A DNA stretch of 64,000 nt from Intestinirhabdus alba (GTDB lineage Bacteria; Pseudomonadota; Gammaproteobacteria; Enterobacterales; Enterobacteriaceae): assembly GCF_009711095.1 (NCBI RefSeq), contig NZ_WMJZ01000017.1, forward strand, positions 41,838-105,837, given 5' to 3'. Under the pieces are notes generated by a model. It saw only the letters and a program-made list of their open reading frames with translations, ran no database searches and was not told the origin of the DNA. Position numbers and translations under genes: made by a program. Of the stretch, positions 1-11,422 are shown in pieces; position 1 is the stretch's first letter; each line of letters starts with the position of its first letter.

Positions 1-43
1 CTGCCGGAGACGCGCTCCGACAGTTTTTATCGCTACGCCTGGC

Positions 44-835
44 TCAGAACGGATAAGCGTGATATCCCATCTGTTCCGAAATTTTGCGGGCAGCCGCGTG
101 CAGCATCGCCACATATTCGTGCAGCCGCTCTTCCGAAAAGCGCAGCGTCGGGAAGGAGATGCTCAGGCCAGCAATAACCACGCCGAAGCGGTCAAACACC
201 GGCACACCGATGCAGCGCAGGCCCTCTTCCTGTTCTTCATTATCTTCACCGTAGCCCTGTTCGCGCACCAGATCCAGCACCGGCAGCAGCGCTTCCGTCG
301 AGGTGATAGTGCGCCCGGTACTCTCCTTATACTCCACGCCCTCAAGAATCTGTTTTGCTTCCTCACGATCCCGCCACGCCAGCAACACTTTGCCGATCGC
401 CGTGCTGTAGAGCGGATTACGACGGCCAATGCGCGAGTACATGCGCAGATTGTACATAGAATCAATCTTATGGATGTAGACGATGCTGTCTTCATCCAGC
501 GCCCCCAGGTGCACCGTCTCTTTAGTCAGGCGGGAAAGCTCGCGCATCTGGATATCGGCACTGCGGATCAGATCGATGTTCTGCAACGCCCGTGCGCCCA
601 GTTCAAACAGCTTGAGGGTCAGAGAGTATTTTTCTGACTCACCTTCCTGAGCGACATAACCCAGCGTTTTCATGGTCTGCAAAAAGCGATAAACGGTGCT
701 TTTTGACATCATAACGCGCTGCGACAGCTCGGTAATCCCTATTTCGCGCTCTTCACCCAGCGCCTGCAGAATGCCAAAAACCTTCAGCACAGAAGATACA
801 GAATCGGGCTGTTTGTCCAGATCTGCGTTAGCCAT
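44..835 (-). CDS. kdgR: IclR-family transcriptional repressor KdgR
   Basis: The 263-residue protein has the same length as E. coli KdgR and aligns with it throughout. KdgR represses pectin and 2-keto-3-deoxygluconate catabolism genes and responds to KDG. The N-terminal winged helix-turn-helix covers roughly residues 13-75, including the segment MSKSTVYRFLQTMKTLGYV. The C-terminal IclR ligand-binding domain follows (about 90-255), with the family-typical GLRCIGVPVFD stretch. The gene is divergent from nothing in the window and is followed on its 5' side by htpX without the MFS gene yebQ that sits there in E. coli. Identification is by full-length similarity and synteny; the target operons are not in the window. 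Confidence 0.95.
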   Translation of the reverse strand: MANADLDKQPDSVSSVLKVFGILQALGEEREIGITELSQRVMMSKSTVYRFLQTMKTLGYVAQEGESEKYSLTLKLFELGARALQNIDLIRSADIQMRELSRLTKETVHLGALDEDSIVYIHKIDSMYNLRMYSRIGRRNPLYSTAIGKVLLAWRDREEAKQILEGVEYKESTGRTITSTEALLPVLDLVREQGYGEDNEEQEEGLRCIGVPVFDRFGVVIAGLSISFPTLRFSEERLHEYVAMLHAAARKISEQMGYHAYPF

Positions 836-1048
836 TTATCACCTCATTACGAGTGTTTTATAAAATTCAGAACGAGTTTTTATTATAATTTCGCGCCGGA
901 CTGCCCGCAATCCATCTTTGCCGGCTTCGTTACAAATCTGCGACATAACCCCTGAATATTCAGAGTGAACTGGTTATTGCGATCCTGGTTCTACCGCTAA
1001 ATCACCTGCGGAAGGTGGGCTACAGGCCCGATCGTAGAGAGGCGGTAC

Positions 1049-1076
1049 AAAAAAAGCGCGTCCTGCGACGCGCTTT
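1049..1076 (-). terminator. Rho-independent terminator of htpX
   Basis: Read on the minus strand, a 7-bp perfect GC stem (GCGCGTC, loop GCAG, GACGCGC) is followed by seven T residues. It lies about 30 bp after the htpX stop codon. Confidence 0.85.
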
Positions 1077-1107
1077 GCTGATGCTGCGAGAGGATTAACC
1101 CTGCCGC

Positions 1108-1989
1108 TTATTTAAGATACTGCCCGCTGCGCAGCGCCTCAATACGCTTATCCAGCGGCGGGTGAGTCATAAACAGTTCGCTTAACGATTTCGACTTCCC
1201 GTTGATGCAGAAAGCCATCATGCTGGAGGCTTCCTGCGGCTCGTAGCTGGTTTTCAGGCGCTGCAGCGCGGCAATCATCTTCTCGCGGCCCACCAGCTTC
1301 GCCGAACCGGCGTCGGCATGAAATTCGCGATAGCGCGAGAACCACATGGTGATAAGGCTTGCCAGGATGCCGAACACCAGCTCCAGCACCGTCGCCACGG
1401 CAAAGTAGATCAGCGGATTGCCGTTGCTGCTTTCGCCTTCGTCGCGGTTGCCGCCGAGAAAGCCGGAGGCGACCTGCGCCAGAATCCGCGAAATAAAGAT
1501 AACAAAGGTGTTTACTACCCCCTGAATCAGGGTCAGGGTTACCATATCACCGTTGGCAATATGGCTGATTTCATGGGCGATAACGGCTTCCGCCTCGTCC
1601 TGGCTCATATTCTGCAACAGCCCGGTGCTCACCGCCACCAGCGAGGCGTCACGGCGGGCACCGGTAGCAAAAGCGTTGATATCCGGCGCGAGATAAATAG
1701 CCACCTGCGGCATGGCGATACCGGCCTGGCGCGCCTGGGTTGCCACAGTGTTCATCAGCCAGCGTTCTCTTTCGTTGCGCGGCTGTTCGATCACCTCTCC
1801 ACCAACGGAGCGTAACGCCATCCATTTGGACATCAGAAGCGACACGAACGAGCCGCCAAAGCCGAACAGCAGCGCCATAATCATCAGGCCCTGAACGCTA
1901 CCTGACCGTATTCCCGTCAGGCTCAGCACCAGCCCGAAAACGACCATAACGGCCAGGTTCGTCAGCAGGAAGAGCGCGATTCGCATCAT
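1108..1989 (-). CDS. htpX: Membrane zinc metalloprotease HtpX
   Basis: HtpX is an inner-membrane M48 endopeptidase that degrades misfolded membrane proteins together with FtsH. The 293-residue length equals E. coli HtpX. Two transmembrane segments lie near residues 3-25 and 33-52. The zinc-binding HEISH motif is at residues 139-143, and a second glutamate ligand is in the EFHADA stretch near residue 222. Two more hydrophobic segments lie at about 155-175 and 190-215. A plausible sigma-32 promoter lies upstream at 2041-2067, consistent with the heat-shock control known for this gene, and a strong terminator follows it. It is transcribed in the same direction as prc but is separated from it by a terminator. 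Confidence 0.96.
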   Translation of the reverse strand: MMRIALFLLTNLAVMVVFGLVLSLTGIRSGSVQGLMIMALLFGFGGSFVSLLMSKWMALRSVGGEVIEQPRNERERWLMNTVATQARQAGIAMPQVAIYLAPDINAFATGARRDASLVAVSTGLLQNMSQDEAEAVIAHEISHIANGDMVTLTLIQGVVNTFVIFISRILAQVASGFLGGNRDEGESSNGNPLIYFAVATVLELVFGILASLITMWFSRYREFHADAGSAKLVGREKMIAALQRLKTSYEPQEASSMMAFCINGKSKSLSELFMTHPPLDKRIEALRSGQYLK

Positions 1990-2040
1990 AATTTTCTTTT
2001 AACCTCAATTTAACAAAGCGCACTATGCGATTACCCACAT

Positions 2041-2067
2041 CGTATGGGTCGTGGGGCTATTTTCAAG
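2041..2067 (-). promoter_or_regulatory. Putative sigma-32 (heat-shock) promoter of htpX
   Basis: On the minus strand CTTGAAA (2061-2067) is followed after 12 nt by CCCATACG (2041-2048). This resembles the sigma-32 consensus CTTGAA-N13-17-CCCCATNT. It lies about 50 bp upstream of the htpX start. The assignment is by motif only. Confidence 0.5.
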
Positions 2068-2144
2068 CATCGCAGGGGCGTAAGTCACCAGAAAAACACA
2101 ACTTTACATTTTGTCGTATCTGGTTGACGCGAAAAAAGGGGGGT

Positions 2145-2175
2145 TAAAAAAACGGGCACAATTTCTTGTGCCCGT
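2145..2175 (-). terminator. Rho-independent terminator of prc
   Basis: On the minus strand a 10-bp perfect stem (ACGGGCACAA, loop GAAA, TTGTGCCCGT) is followed by a run of T residues. It begins a few bases after the prc stop codon. Confidence 0.9.
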
Positions 2176-2179
2176 CGGG

Positions 2180-4231
2180 TTATTTGCGGGAAGCGGAGCG
2201 TTCAGTCGGCTTCTCTTTTTCTGAATGCGCCAGATCGAGCGCAATTTTTACCGTCTCATCAAGATAGGGATCCGGCTCTTTATACTCTTTCGGCAGATCG
2301 TCCAGCTTCTTGAGCGGCGGTTTGCCCTCGCGCCTGAAGCGATCGTTAATGCGCGCCAGGCGCAGGGCGTCATCTTCCGCGTTCTCTTTTTCGCGCTGGG
2401 CAAAATTGAGGGAGACGACGTTACGCTTGTCCTTCAACGCATTAAACCGCGCGATATCTTTTATGATGTACTGGAATTCAGGGTCCTGCGCGATGCGGTC
2501 GTTATGCTTCTTCAGCAGATCCGGCCCGAACGGTTTAAGATCGCCTGATTTCACCCAGCTCGCCGCGTCGATACTGTCCCACGGCAGGGCGTTATCCTCA
2601 AACTTCTCTCCGGTTTCCGACTCTTCATTGCCGGTCGGCATAATGATGTCCGGCGTAACGCCCTTGCGCTGCGTGCTGCCGCCGTTAACGCGATAGAACT
2701 TCTGAATGGTGTACTGAACGGAGCCCAGAGCGGGCCACTCCGGCCGCAGCATTTGATCGTAAATGCGATTTAAAGAGCGATACTGCTGCACGGTGCCCTT
2801 GCCGAAGGTCGGCTCGCCAACGATCAGCGCGCGGCCGTAGTCCTGCATCGCCGCGGCAAAAATTTCCGACGCGGAGGCGCTGAAACGATCGACCAGCACC
2901 ACCAGCGGACCTTTGTAATAAACAACGCCGTCGTTGTCGCTATCCTGACGCACCTTGCCGTTGTTATCGCGGACCTGAACCACCGGGCCGGACGGGATAA
3001 ACAGGCCGGAGAGCGATACCGCCTCCGTCAGCGCCCCGCCGCCGTTGGTACGCAGATCGATAATCACGCTGCTGACGCCCTGCTTCTCCAGCTTCTGCAG
3101 CTGGACCTTGACGTCATCCGTCAGGCCCACATAGAAGCCGGGAATATCCAGCACCCCGACCTTCTCTTTACCGACGGTTTTCACCGACATCTTCACCGCG
3201 CGATCTTCAAGACGAATGCGCTCACGGGTCAGCGTCACGGTGCGGGTTTTCGTCCCCTTACCGGCGGGAAGGATCTCCAGACGAACCTTGCTCCCCTTCG
3301 GCCCTTTAATCAGCGCCACAACGTCATCAAGACGCCAGCCGATAATGTCCACCATGGCCTTGCCGCCCTGGCCGACGCCGACGATGCGATCGCCAACGCT
3401 CAGCGCCTTGCTTTTGGCCGCCGGGCCGCCCGCCACCATGGAGTTGATCACCGTGTAATCATCGTCCATCATCTGCAGCACCGCGCCGATCCCTTCCAGA
3501 GAAAGGCTCATTTCAGTATTAAACTGCTCGGTGTTACGCGGCGAGAGATAGTTAGTATGCGGATCGATTTCGCGGGCAAAGGCGGTCATTGACAGCGAAA
3601 AAACATCCTCGCTGTTGGTCTGGGTCAGCCGACGGATCGCAAACTTATAGCGGCGCGTCAGGGTTTCGCGAATTTCCTTTTCACTCTTGCCGGACAGCTT
3701 CAGGTTAAGGGCATCAAATTTCACCTTCCCGTCCCACAGGGCGTTCAGCTCGGCCTCGTCTTTCGGCCAGGGTGCCTTGCTGCGATCCAGGTTAAAGGTA
3801 TCGTTGCCGGTAAAATCCAGCGGCCGTTCCAGGACGCTCAGGGCGTACTGATAGCGTTCAAAACGGCGTTTCTGCGCGAGGTTGTAGAGATCGTAGAAGA
3901 CGCTAAGTTTACCGGAGCGCAGCTCGTCGCCCAGCTCACCTTTCTTTTTAGCGAACTGCGCCACGTCGCTCGCCAGCAGCACGTTATGGCTGTAGTCAAG
4001 CAGGTTCAGATAGCGATCGAATATTTTGCCGGAAAAGGCCTCGTCGAGGTCGAACTGGCGGTAATGCGACCGGGTAAACCGCGACGTCACACGCTCGCTT
4101 ACGGTCGCATGCTGCGTTTCTTCCTTGAGTACGGGAATTTGATCGGCGCGCGTAATGTTCTCCGCGGCAAAGGTCTGGCCTGCGACTGCAAGCAGGCCAG
4201 CTAACGCGGTAAGCCTAAAAAAAGTGTTCAT
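2180..4231 (-). CDS. prc: Periplasmic tail-specific protease Prc (Tsp)
   Basis: Prc is a periplasmic serine protease that recognises C-terminal tails and matures or degrades envelope proteins such as FtsI and MepS. I start at the ATG at 4231 (MNTFFRLTALAGLL), giving 683 residues against 682 in E. coli. An in-frame upstream ATG at 4279 lies inside proQ and adds a 16-residue extension absent from the family. A signal peptide (residues 1-22) ends at TFAAE. A PDZ domain covers about 235-325. The catalytic Ser/Lys dyad region reads SASASEIFAAA followed by FGKGTVQ. A GGAGG Shine-Dalgarno lies about 11 nt upstream of the chosen start. The gene follows proQ by 19 bp and is probably co-transcribed with it. 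Confidence 0.96.
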   Translation of the reverse strand: MNTFFRLTALAGLLAVAGQTFAAENITRADQIPVLKEETQHATVSERVTSRFTRSHYRQFDLDEAFSGKIFDRYLNLLDYSHNVLLASDVAQFAKKKGELGDELRSGKLSVFYDLYNLAQKRRFERYQYALSVLERPLDFTGNDTFNLDRSKAPWPKDEAELNALWDGKVKFDALNLKLSGKSEKEIRETLTRRYKFAIRRLTQTNSEDVFSLSMTAFAREIDPHTNYLSPRNTEQFNTEMSLSLEGIGAVLQMMDDDYTVINSMVAGGPAAKSKALSVGDRIVGVGQGGKAMVDIIGWRLDDVVALIKGPKGSKVRLEILPAGKGTKTRTVTLTRERIRLEDRAVKMSVKTVGKEKVGVLDIPGFYVGLTDDVKVQLQKLEKQGVSSVIIDLRTNGGGALTEAVSLSGLFIPSGPVVQVRDNNGKVRQDSDNDGVVYYKGPLVVLVDRFSASASEIFAAAMQDYGRALIVGEPTFGKGTVQQYRSLNRIYDQMLRPEWPALGSVQYTIQKFYRVNGGSTQRKGVTPDIIMPTGNEESETGEKFEDNALPWDSIDAASWVKSGDLKPFGPDLLKKHNDRIAQDPEFQYIIKDIARFNALKDKRNVVSLNFAQREKENAEDDALRLARINDRFRREGKPPLKKLDDLPKEYKEPDPYLDETVKIALDLAHSEKEKPTERSASRK

Positions 4232-4250
4232 GCCAGGCCCGGCCTCCGTT

Positions 4251-4943
4251 TCAGAACGCCAGGTGTTCTGCGCGTACAATCAATGACATGCCAGAATTCA
4301 GCTGCACGCGAACGCCGTCTTTGGTGACTTCCAGAACGGTGGCGTCCATCGCGTTATTGCCAGCTTTCACCTTCAGGGTCTGTCCTGGGGTCAGGGCTGA
4401 GATGTCAGAAACCGGGGTATGCTGCTGCTCTTCCCGCGGCGCGCGTGGCGCTTTAGCCGCCGGTTTTTCAGCGCGAGGCTTACGCTCTGCGCCTTCCTTA
4501 CGACGCGGCGCGGCAGGGCGCGGCCTGCGCTCCCGGCGCGGTGCCTCGCCTTTTTCACCGGCGGCGGCGGCCGCTTCGCGTTTTTTCGCCTGCTGCTCGG
4601 CGCGCTGCGCCTGGACCCGGGCCTTAGCCTCTTCAAGCTGCTTGCGCGCATGTTCTACATGCTGCTCATCCAGCTCGCCGCACGGGTTGCCGTCGAGATC
4701 GACGCGCGTCGCGCCCGGCTTCACGCCGTACAGATAGCGCCAGCTTGAGGTATAGAGACGTAAAGCGGAACGAAGCTGCGTTTTGCTAAGGTTCATCTCA
4801 CCCGCAACGCGCTCGACTAAATCCTGAAAAATGCCGATTTTCAGCGGGCGCGCTTCGCCTTCCGCACTAAAGCATTGTGGAAAACGTTCGGCCAGAAACG
4901 CGATAACTTCTTTACTGCTATTCAACTTGGGTTGATTTTCCAT
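4251..4943 (-). CDS. proQ: RNA chaperone ProQ
   Basis: ProQ is a FinO-domain RNA-binding protein that stabilises many small RNAs and mRNA 3' ends, and it was first found through its effect on ProP osmoregulation. The 230-residue protein has the expected three parts. The FinO domain is residues 1-119 and is nearly identical to E. coli. A charged, Lys/Arg/Ala/Pro-rich linker covers about 120-180. A small Hfq/Tudor-like C-terminal domain starts near [19 protein letters not shown]. The linker is slightly shorter than in E. coli (232 residues overall). It is the first gene of a proQ-prc pair. Confidence 0.96.
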   Translation of the reverse strand: MENQPKLNSSKEVIAFLAERFPQCFSAEGEARPLKIGIFQDLVERVAGEMNLSKTQLRSALRLYTSSWRYLYGVKPGATRVDLDGNPCGELDEQHVEHARKQLEEAKARVQAQRAEQQAKKREAAAAAGEKGEAPRRERRPRPAAPRRKEGAERKPRAEKPAAKAPRAPREEQQHTPVSDISALTPGQTLKVKAGNNAMDATVLEVTKDGVRVQLNSGMSLIVRAEHLAF

Positions 4944-5040
4944 GAAATTTCCTGATTACAACGGACGTAGCCAACAAGCCGCAGGCATGAACAGGCGACA
5001 TTATAATGACGTCATCAGTAATTGCTACGTTATCCGTTGA

Positions 5041-5538
5041 TTATCCTGCGACACTCGCAAAGAATTTTTTGTAATCCGTCATTGCAAGCGCCGTTTCAAG
5101 ATGCTTAACGAGCTGGCGAAGACCCTGTTCATCTTCGGCGCTGAAGCGGCCGAACGTGATGCTGTCAATATCCAGCACGCCGATAATCTGCCCCGCCACC
5201 GTCAGCGGCAGTACGATTTCCGCATTGCTGGCGGCATCGCAGGCAATGTGTCCGTCAAACGTGTGGACATCTGCAATGCGCTGCACCTGATTTTGCGCCA
5301 CCGCCGCACCGCAAACGCCGCGCCCCACCGGGATCCGTACGCAGGCGATTTTACCCTGAAACGGCCCCAGTACCAGCGTGTCGTGCTCCAGCAGATAGAA
5401 ACCAGCCCAGTTAACTTCCGCAAGCCGTTCGTACAGCAGCGCGCTGGTATTGGCCAGTATCGCCAGAAAACTTGTCTCCCCCGCCATCAGCGCCTGAAAA
5501 TCGCGGTTTAACTCTGCATAAAACTCTGTCTTGTTCAT
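5041..5538 (-). CDS. msrC: Free methionine-(R)-sulfoxide reductase (GAF domain)
   Basis: MsrC (YebR) reduces free methionine-R-sulfoxide using thioredoxin. The start at 5538 (MNKTEFYAELNRDF) gives 165 residues, the E. coli length; an upstream in-frame codon adds nine residues that do not look conserved. The protein is one GAF domain. Family cysteines are visible in KIACVRI, GRGVCG and HIACDAAS, and the C-terminus YKKFFASVAG is conserved. It is divergent from letA and convergent with nothing; the 307-bp gap to letA (5539-5845) carries the promoters of both, but I see no other element in it. Confidence 0.94.
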   Translation of the reverse strand: MNKTEFYAELNRDFQALMAGETSFLAILANTSALLYERLAEVNWAGFYLLEHDTLVLGPFQGKIACVRIPVGRGVCGAAVAQNQVQRIADVHTFDGHIACDAASNAEIVLPLTVAGQIIGVLDIDSITFGRFSAEDEQGLRQLVKHLETALAMTDYKKFFASVAG

Positions 5539-5845
5539 TATTCGATCGCTTAAAGTCTGACCCATCAGGCGTAATTATCGCGGATGCTTTGCACGCGGAC
5601 AGCGCGCAGCAGCCTAAAGTACGTGAGCATGATTCGCAACGCTCTCGTCCCGATGGACGTTCACGTTTTGTGTTAGCGCTGCCCGGGTTCAAAATGGCAA
5701 GTAAACCAACCTGATGGGCCAGGGGCTTAATTGCTATACCTCAGAACCACCGGCCTATTAAAATAAGCATTAAATGCGCTAATGCTCAAGATCATTCCCG
5801 CCATGAGTTACTATTACCTGCATCTCACATTTTAATTGGCGCTAC

Positions 5846-7129
5846 ATGGCTCTTAACACTCCTCGCTTCACGCCAGCAAAAAAAATCGTTATTCAATCTG
5901 TCGGCGAGGCGCGGCCGCGCGCGTGCTATCAGCGCTGCCCGCAGTGCGACATTCTGTTCAGCCTGCCGCAGCTGCGCGCGCGTCAGAGCGCACACTGCCC
6001 CCGCTGCCACGCCAAAATTCGCGACGGCCGCGACTGGTCGTTAACCCGTCTGGCGGCGCTGGCGCTGGCGATGCTGCTGCTGATGCCCTTTGCCTGGGGC
6101 GAGCCGGTGCTGCACCTTTATCTGCTGGGGATCCGCATTGACGCCAACGTTATGCAGGGCATCTGGCAGATGTCAAAACAGGGCGATCCCGTTACCGCCG
6201 CAATGGTCTTTTTCTGCGTCGTCGGCGCGCCGCTGGTGCTGGTTCTCGCCATCGCCTGTCTGTGGTTCGGCAAAATTTTTGGTCTCAACCTGCGCCCGGT
6301 GCTGCTGCTGCTGGAGAGGCTCCGGGAGTGGGTGATGCTGGATATTTATCTGGTCGGCATCGGCGTGGCGTCAATTAAAGTTCTTGACTACGCCTGGCTG
6401 CAGCCCGGCGTCGGGCTGTTTGCTTTTATCGCGCTGGTGATCCTCAGCGTTCTGACGCTGTCACACCTCAATATTGAGCAGCTGTGGCAGCAGTTCTATC
6501 CCCTGCCTCCCGCCCGCCGCCCCGATCGCACGCTGCGGATCTGCACCGGCTGCCATTTTACCGGCTATCCCGATGGCCGGGGACGCTGCCCGCGCTGCCA
6601 TATCCCGCTACGGCTGCGGCGTAATCAGAGCATTCAGAAGTGCTGGGCCGCGCTGCTGGCCTCCGTCGTCTTTCTGCTACCCGCCAACCTGCTGCCCATC
6701 TCGGTCATCTACCTTAACGGCAGTCGCCAGGAGGACACCATTTTGTCCGGGATTATGTCGCTGGCCAGCAGCAATATCGCGGTCGCCGCCATCGTGTTTA
6801 TCGCCAGTATCCTGGTGCCGTTTACCAAAGTTATCGTCATGTTCACCCTGCTGCTCAGCATCCATTTCAGATGCCAGCAGGGGCTGCGTACCCGCATTCG
6901 CCTGCTGCGCGCCGTGACCTGGATTGGCCGCTGGTCAATGCTGGATCTGTTTGTTATCTCATTGACCATGTCGCTGATTAATCGCGACCAGATCCTCGCC
7001 TTTACGATGGGGCCCGCTGCATTTTATTTCGGCGCAGCGGTAATTTTGACTATTCTTGCTGTGGAATGGCTGGACAGCCGCTTACTTTGGGATGCACATG
7101 AGTCAGGAAACGCCCGCTTCGACGACTGA
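5846..7129 (+). CDS. letA: LetA, intermembrane lipid transport membrane protein
   Basis: LetA (YebS) is the inner-membrane partner of the MCE tunnel LetB and acts in lipid transport between the inner and outer membranes. The 427-residue length matches E. coli. The protein is two PqiA-type modules. Each opens with a zinc ribbon: CPQCDILF paired with CPRCHAKI near residues 31-61, and CTGCHFTG paired with CPRCHIPL in the middle. Each ribbon is followed by several transmembrane helices. The 3' end overlaps the letB start by about 30 bp, so the two are translationally coupled. Confidence 0.95.
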   Translation: MALNTPRFTPAKKIVIQSVGEARPRACYQRCPQCDILFSLPQLRARQSAHCPRCHAKIRDGRDWSLTRLAALALAMLLLMPFAWGEPVLHLYLLGIRIDANVMQGIWQMSKQGDPVTAAMVFFCVVGAPLVLVLAIACLWFGKIFGLNLRPVLLLLERLREWVMLDIYLVGIGVASIKVLDYAWLQPGVGLFAFIALVILSVLTLSHLNIEQLWQQFYPLPPARRPDRTLRICTGCHFTGYPDGRGRCPRCHIPLRLRRNQSIQKCWAALLASVVFLLPANLLPISVIYLNGSRQEDTILSGIMSLASSNIAVAAIVFIASILVPFTKVIVMFTLLLSIHFRCQQGLRTRIRLLRAVTWIGRWSMLDLFVISLTMSLINRDQILAFTMGPAAFYFGAAVILTILAVEWLDSRLLWDAHESGNARFDD

Positions 7130-9731
7130 AGCGCAGATTAAAACCAAACGCCGTATTTCCCCCTTCTGGCTGCTGCCGTTTATCGCGCTGCTCATCGCCG
7201 GGTGGCTGATCTGGAACAGCTATGAGGTACGCGGCAATACCGTCACCATCGACTTCATGTCCGCCGACGGCATCGTGGCGGGCCGCACCCCCGTACGCTA
7301 TCAGGGGGTGGAGGTCGGGATGGTAAAGGAAATCAGCCTCAGTAAGGATCTGCATAAAATTGAGGTGCGGGTCAGCATCAAGTCCGATATGAAGGACGCC
7401 CTGCGCGAAGAGACGCAGTTCTGGCTGGTCACGCCGAAGGCGTCGCTGGCGGGCGTTTCCGGTCTCGACGCGCTGGTCGGCGGCAACTATATCGGCATGA
7501 TGCCCGGCAAGGGCAAAGAACAAGATCACTTCGTGGCCCTTGATACCCAGCCCAAATATCGCCTGCAAAACGGCGATCTGATGATCCATCTGCAGGCCCC
7601 CGATCTTGGCTCCCTCAACGCCGGCTCGCTGGTCTATTTTCGTAAAATCCCGGTGGGCAAGGTTTACGACTACGCCATTAATCCTAACAATCAGGGTGTC
7701 ACCATCGATGTCCTCATCGAGCGTCGCTTCACCCAGCTGGTGAAAAAAGGCAGCCGCTTCTGGAACGTATCCGGGGTTAACGCCGACGTCACCTTCAGCG
7801 GGGCCAGGGTCAAGCTGGAGAGCCTGGCGGCGCTGGTCAACGGCGCGGTGGCCTTTGACTCGCCGGAGGCGTCACAGCCTGCCGGGCAGGACGACACCTT
7901 CGGCCTGTATGAGGATTTAGCGCACAGCCAGCGCGGCGTCATCGTGAAGCTCCAGCTGCCCGGCGGCGACGGCCTGAAGGCGGACTCCACGCCGCTGATG
8001 TACCAGGGGCTGGAAGTGGGCCAGCTGACAAAGCTGGATCTGCTGGCGGACGGCAAGGTCACCGGCGAAATGACCGTTGACCCGAGCGTGGTCTCCCTGC
8101 TGCGCCAGAATACGCGCATTGAGCTGCGCAGCCCGAAGCTCTCGCTCAGTGATGCCAACGTCAGCGCCCTGCTGACCGGTAAAACCTTCGAGCTGGTGCC
8201 GGGGGACGGCGAGCCGCGCAGCGAGTTCGTGGTGGTGCCAGGTGAAAAGGCGCTGCTGCACGAGCCAAACGCGCTGACCCTCACCCTGACCGCCCCGGAG
8301 AGCTACGGCATTAACGCCGGACAGCCGCTGCTGCTGCACGGTGTGCAGGTGGGCGAGGTGATTGAGCGCCGGCTCACCGACAAAGGCATCCTTTTTACCG
8401 TCGCCATCGATCCGCAGCATCGCGGGCTGGTTCAGGGCGACAGTAAATTCGTGGTCAACAGTATGGTGGATGTCAAAGTGGGCCTCGACGGGGTGGAGTT
8501 CCTGGGTGCCAGCGCCGGGGAATGGCTTAACGGCGGCATCCGCATCCTGCCCGGCACCAAAGGTGAGATGAAATCGCGCTACCCGCTGTACGCCAACCTT
8601 GAGAAAGCCCTGGAGAACAACCTCAGCGATCTGCCCACCACCACGCTCAGCCTCAGCGCCGAAACGCTGCCGGACGTGCAGGCCGGTTCGGTGGTGCTGT
8701 ACCGTAAATTTGAGGTGGGCGAGGTTATCACCGTCCGCCCCCGCGCTAACGCTTTTGACATCGATCTGCATATCAAACCGGAGTATCGCAACCTGCTGAC
8801 CAGCAACAGCGTTTTCTGGGCGGAGGGCGGCGCGAAGGTCCAGCTTAACGGCAGCGGCCTGACCGTCCAGGCCTCTCCCCTGTCGCGGGCGCTGAAGGGT
8901 GCCATCAGCTTTGACAACCTGAGCGGTGCCGGTGCCAGCCAGCGTAAAGGTGACAAGCGGATCCTCTACGCCTCAGAGACCGCCGCGCGCGCGGTCGGCG
9001 GTCAAATTACCCTGCACGCCTTCGACGCGGGCAAGCTGGCCGAAGGGATGCCGATTCGCTACCTGGGCATTGATATCGGCCAGCTTCAGTCGTTAAAGCT
9101 TATCACCGACCGCAACGAGGTGCAGGCAAAGGCGGTGCTCTATCCGGAGTATGTCCAGACCTTTGCCCGCGCCGGCTCTCGTTTTTCGGTGGTCACCCCG
9201 CAGATCTCCGCGGCAGGGGTGGAGCACCTCGACACCATTCTGCAGCCCTATATCAACGTTGAGCCGGGGAGCGGCAAGGCGCGGCGCGACTTCGAGCTGC
9301 AGGAGGCCACCATTACCGACTCCCGCTACCTGGACGGCCTGAGCATCGTGGTAGAGGCACCGGAGGCGGGCTCACTGAGCATCGGCACCCCGGTGCTGTT
9401 TCGCGGGATCGAGGTGGGCACCGTCACCGGCATGACCCTCGGCACGCTCTCCGATCGGGTGATGATCGCCCTGCGCATCAGCCAGCGCTACCAGCATCTG
9501 GTGCGCAACAACTCGCTGTTCTGGCTGGCTTCCGGCTACAGTCTTGACTTCGGCCTGACCGGCGGGGTGGTTAAAACCGGCACCTTTAATCAGTTTATTC
9601 GCGGCGGTATCGCCTTTGCCACGCCGCCCGGCATTCCGCTGGCACCGAAGGCGCAGGCCGGCAAGCACTTCCTGCTGCAGGAGAGCGAGCCGAAAGCGTG
9701 GCGCGAATGGGGAACCGCCCTGCCGCGATAG
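7098..9731 (+). CDS. letB: LetB, MCE-domain intermembrane lipid tunnel
   Basis: LetB (YebT) forms a long stacked hexameric tunnel of seven MCE rings spanning the periplasm. I choose ATG 7098 ([15 protein letters not shown], 877 residues, as in E. coli) because GGGA lies 5-8 nt upstream. ATG 7092 and the more upstream 7056 codon are alternatives. One transmembrane helix (about 25-45) is followed by repeated MCE modules. These are recognisable from recurring segments of the type [50 protein letters not shown] and [10 protein letters not shown]. The gene overlaps letA. Confidence 0.95.
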   Translation: MSQETPASTTEAQIKTKRRISPFWLLPFIALLIAGWLIWNSYEVRGNTVTIDFMSADGIVAGRTPVRYQGVEVGMVKEISLSKDLHKIEVRVSIKSDMKDALREETQFWLVTPKASLAGVSGLDALVGGNYIGMMPGKGKEQDHFVALDTQPKYRLQNGDLMIHLQAPDLGSLNAGSLVYFRKIPVGKVYDYAINPNNQGVTIDVLIERRFTQLVKKGSRFWNVSGVNADVTFSGARVKLESLAALVNGAVAFDSPEASQPAGQDDTFGLYEDLAHSQRGVIVKLQLPGGDGLKADSTPLMYQGLEVGQLTKLDLLADGKVTGEMTVDPSVVSLLRQNTRIELRSPKLSLSDANVSALLTGKTFELVPGDGEPRSEFVVVPGEKALLHEPNALTLTLTAPESYGINAGQPLLLHGVQVGEVIERRLTDKGILFTVAIDPQHRGLVQGDSKFVVNSMVDVKVGLDGVEFLGASAGEWLNGGIRILPGTKGEMKSRYPLYANLEKALENNLSDLPTTTLSLSAETLPDVQAGSVVLYRKFEVGEVITVRPRANAFDIDLHIKPEYRNLLTSNSVFWAEGGAKVQLNGSGLTVQASPLSRALKGAISFDNLSGAGASQRKGDKRILYASETAARAVGGQITLHAFDAGKLAEGMPIRYLGIDIGQLQSLKLITDRNEVQAKAVLYPEYVQTFARAGSRFSVVTPQISAAGVEHLDTILQPYINVEPGSGKARRDFELQEATITDSRYLDGLSIVVEAPEAGSLSIGTPVLFRGIEVGTVTGMTLGTLSDRVMIALRISQRYQHLVRNNSLFWLASGYSLDFGLTGGVVKTGTFNQFIRGGIAFATPPGIPLAPKAQAGKHFLLQESEPKAWREWGTALPR

Positions 9732-9737
9732 GCCGCG

Positions 9738-9785
9738 CCCGTTAACCGGCGTGGCGTCGCGCTCACGAACGGTTAAGGGACACAA
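9738..9785. repeat. Degenerate copy of the GTGTCCCTTA palindromic repeat
   Basis: The right arm CGGTTAAGGGACAC matches the arms of three better copies at 32365-32432, 32553-32625 and 32985-33042. The left arm is shortened (CCCGTTAACCG), and the middle GTGGCGTC is shared with the 32985 copy. It sits between letB and rsmF. Confidence 0.55.
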
Positions 9786-9868
9786 CCTGCCCCCTCTGCT
9801 CCGGCGTGCCCGCGCCGGAGCCTTTATGATACACTCTCCCCCTGTTTTTCTGCCGGTGGTACACTCTT

Positions 9869-11308
9869 GTGGCTCAACACGCTCTCTTTTTTCCAGACGC
9901 CTTTCTGATGCAAATGCGCGAAGCGATGCCCGCCTCGCTCTCTTTTGAGGCGTTTCTCGCGGCCTGCCAGCGTCCCCTGCGCCGCAGCATTCGCGTTAAC
10001 ACGCTGAAAATCTCCGTGGCGGATTTCCTCGCCCTCACCGCGCGCTACGGCTGGTCGCTTACGCCGGTGCCCTGGTGCGCGGAGGGTTTCTGGATCGAAC
10101 GTGATGAAGAGGCATCGCTGCCGCTGGGCAGCACGGCCGAACACCTGAGCGGCCTGTTCTATATTCAGGAGGCCAGCTCAATGCTGCCGGTGGCCGCCCT
10201 GTTTGCCGACGGCGAAGCGCCGCAGCGCGTGATGGACATGGCGGCCGCCCCCGGCTCCAAAACCACGCAGATTGCCGCCCGTATGGGCAACCGGGGCGCG
10301 ATCCTGGCCAACGAATTTTCCGCCAGCCGCGTTAAGGTGCTGCACGCCAACGTCAGCCGCTGCGGGGTTGCCAACGTCGCCCTGACCCACTTTGACGGCC
10401 GGGTATTTGGCGCGGCGCTGCCGGAGGCGTTCGACGCCATCCTGCTGGACGCCCCCTGCTCCGGCGAGGGGGTGGTGCGTAAAGATCCCAACGCCCTAAA
10501 AAACTGGTCCGTTGAAGGCAACCGGGAGATCGCCGCCACCCAGCGGGAGCTGATCGACAGCGCGTTTCACGCCCTGCGCCCGGGCGGCACGCTGGTATAC
10601 TCCACCTGCACGCTGAACCGCGAGGAAAATGAGGCCGTGGTCCAGTGGCTGAAGGCGCGCTATCCCGACGCGGTGGAGTTTTTACCGCTCGGCGCGCTCT
10701 TTCCTGACGCCGGACGCGCCCTGACGGAAGAGGGCTTTCTTCACGTCTTCCCACAGATATATGACTGCGAGGGTTTCTTTGTCGCCCGCCTGCGTAAAAC
10801 CCAGGCCCTGCCGCCGCTTCCCGCCCCGAAATACAAGGTTGGCAACTTCCCCTTCACGCCGGTTAAAGCGCGCGAGGCGGCGCTGATTGCCCGGGCGGCG
10901 AACGCCTGCGGCCTGCGCTGGGATGACAACCTGCGCCTATGGCAGCGCGATAAAGAGGTGTGGCTGTTCCCGACCGCGATTGAGCCGCTTATCGGCAGGG
11001 TGCGCTTTTCACGTCCGGGCATCAAGCTGGCGGAAAGCCATAATAAGGGCTATCGCTGGCAGCACGAGGCGGCGATCGCCCTGGGCGAAGCCGATCGCTC
11101 CTGCGCGTTTGAGCTGTCGGAGGCGGAAGCGGAAGAGTGGTATCGCGGCCGCGACCTCTATCCGCAGACGCTCCCCGCCGCCGACGATGTGCTGGTCACC
11201 TTCCAGCGCCGCCCCGTCGGCCTCGCGAAGCGTATCGCCTCACGGCTGAAAAACAGCTATCCGCGTGAGCTGGTGCGCGATGGCAAACTTTTCACCGGCA
11301 AAGCCTGA
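9869..11308 (+). CDS. rsmF: 16S rRNA m5C1407 methyltransferase RsmF
   Basis: RsmF (YebU) methylates C1407 of 16S rRNA using S-adenosylmethionine. The 479-residue length equals E. coli RsmF when the GTG at 9869 is used (first residues [12 protein letters not shown]). SAM-binding and catalytic motifs of the NOL1/NOP2/Sun family are present: [21 protein letters not shown] and [11 protein letters not shown], the last two carrying the paired cysteines of m5C methyltransferases. The C-terminal half holds the RNA-binding region ending in [12 protein letters not shown]. Confidence 0.95.
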   Translation: MAQHALFFPDAFLMQMREAMPASLSFEAFLAACQRPLRRSIRVNTLKISVADFLALTARYGWSLTPVPWCAEGFWIERDEEASLPLGSTAEHLSGLFYIQEASSMLPVAALFADGEAPQRVMDMAAAPGSKTTQIAARMGNRGAILANEFSASRVKVLHANVSRCGVANVALTHFDGRVFGAALPEAFDAILLDAPCSGEGVVRKDPNALKNWSVEGNREIAATQRELIDSAFHALRPGGTLVYSTCTLNREENEAVVQWLKARYPDAVEFLPLGALFPDAGRALTEEGFLHVFPQIYDCEGFFVARLRKTQALPPLPAPKYKVGNFPFTPVKAREAALIARAANACGLRWDDNLRLWQRDKEVWLFPTAIEPLIGRVRFSRPGIKLAESHNKGYRWQHEAAIALGEADRSCAFELSEAEAEEWYRGRDLYPQTLPAADDVLVTFQRRPVGLAKRIASRLKNSYPRELVRDGKLFTGKA

Positions 11309-11422
11309 GACAAACCGAAAAACGCACTTTTTTACTGGCGAATTTGCCCGCGTTGACTAGGCTGAAAAATGGGTGTCCGTACTGGTCATACCACAATCGC
11401 TGAACCAACGGAGAGCATAATG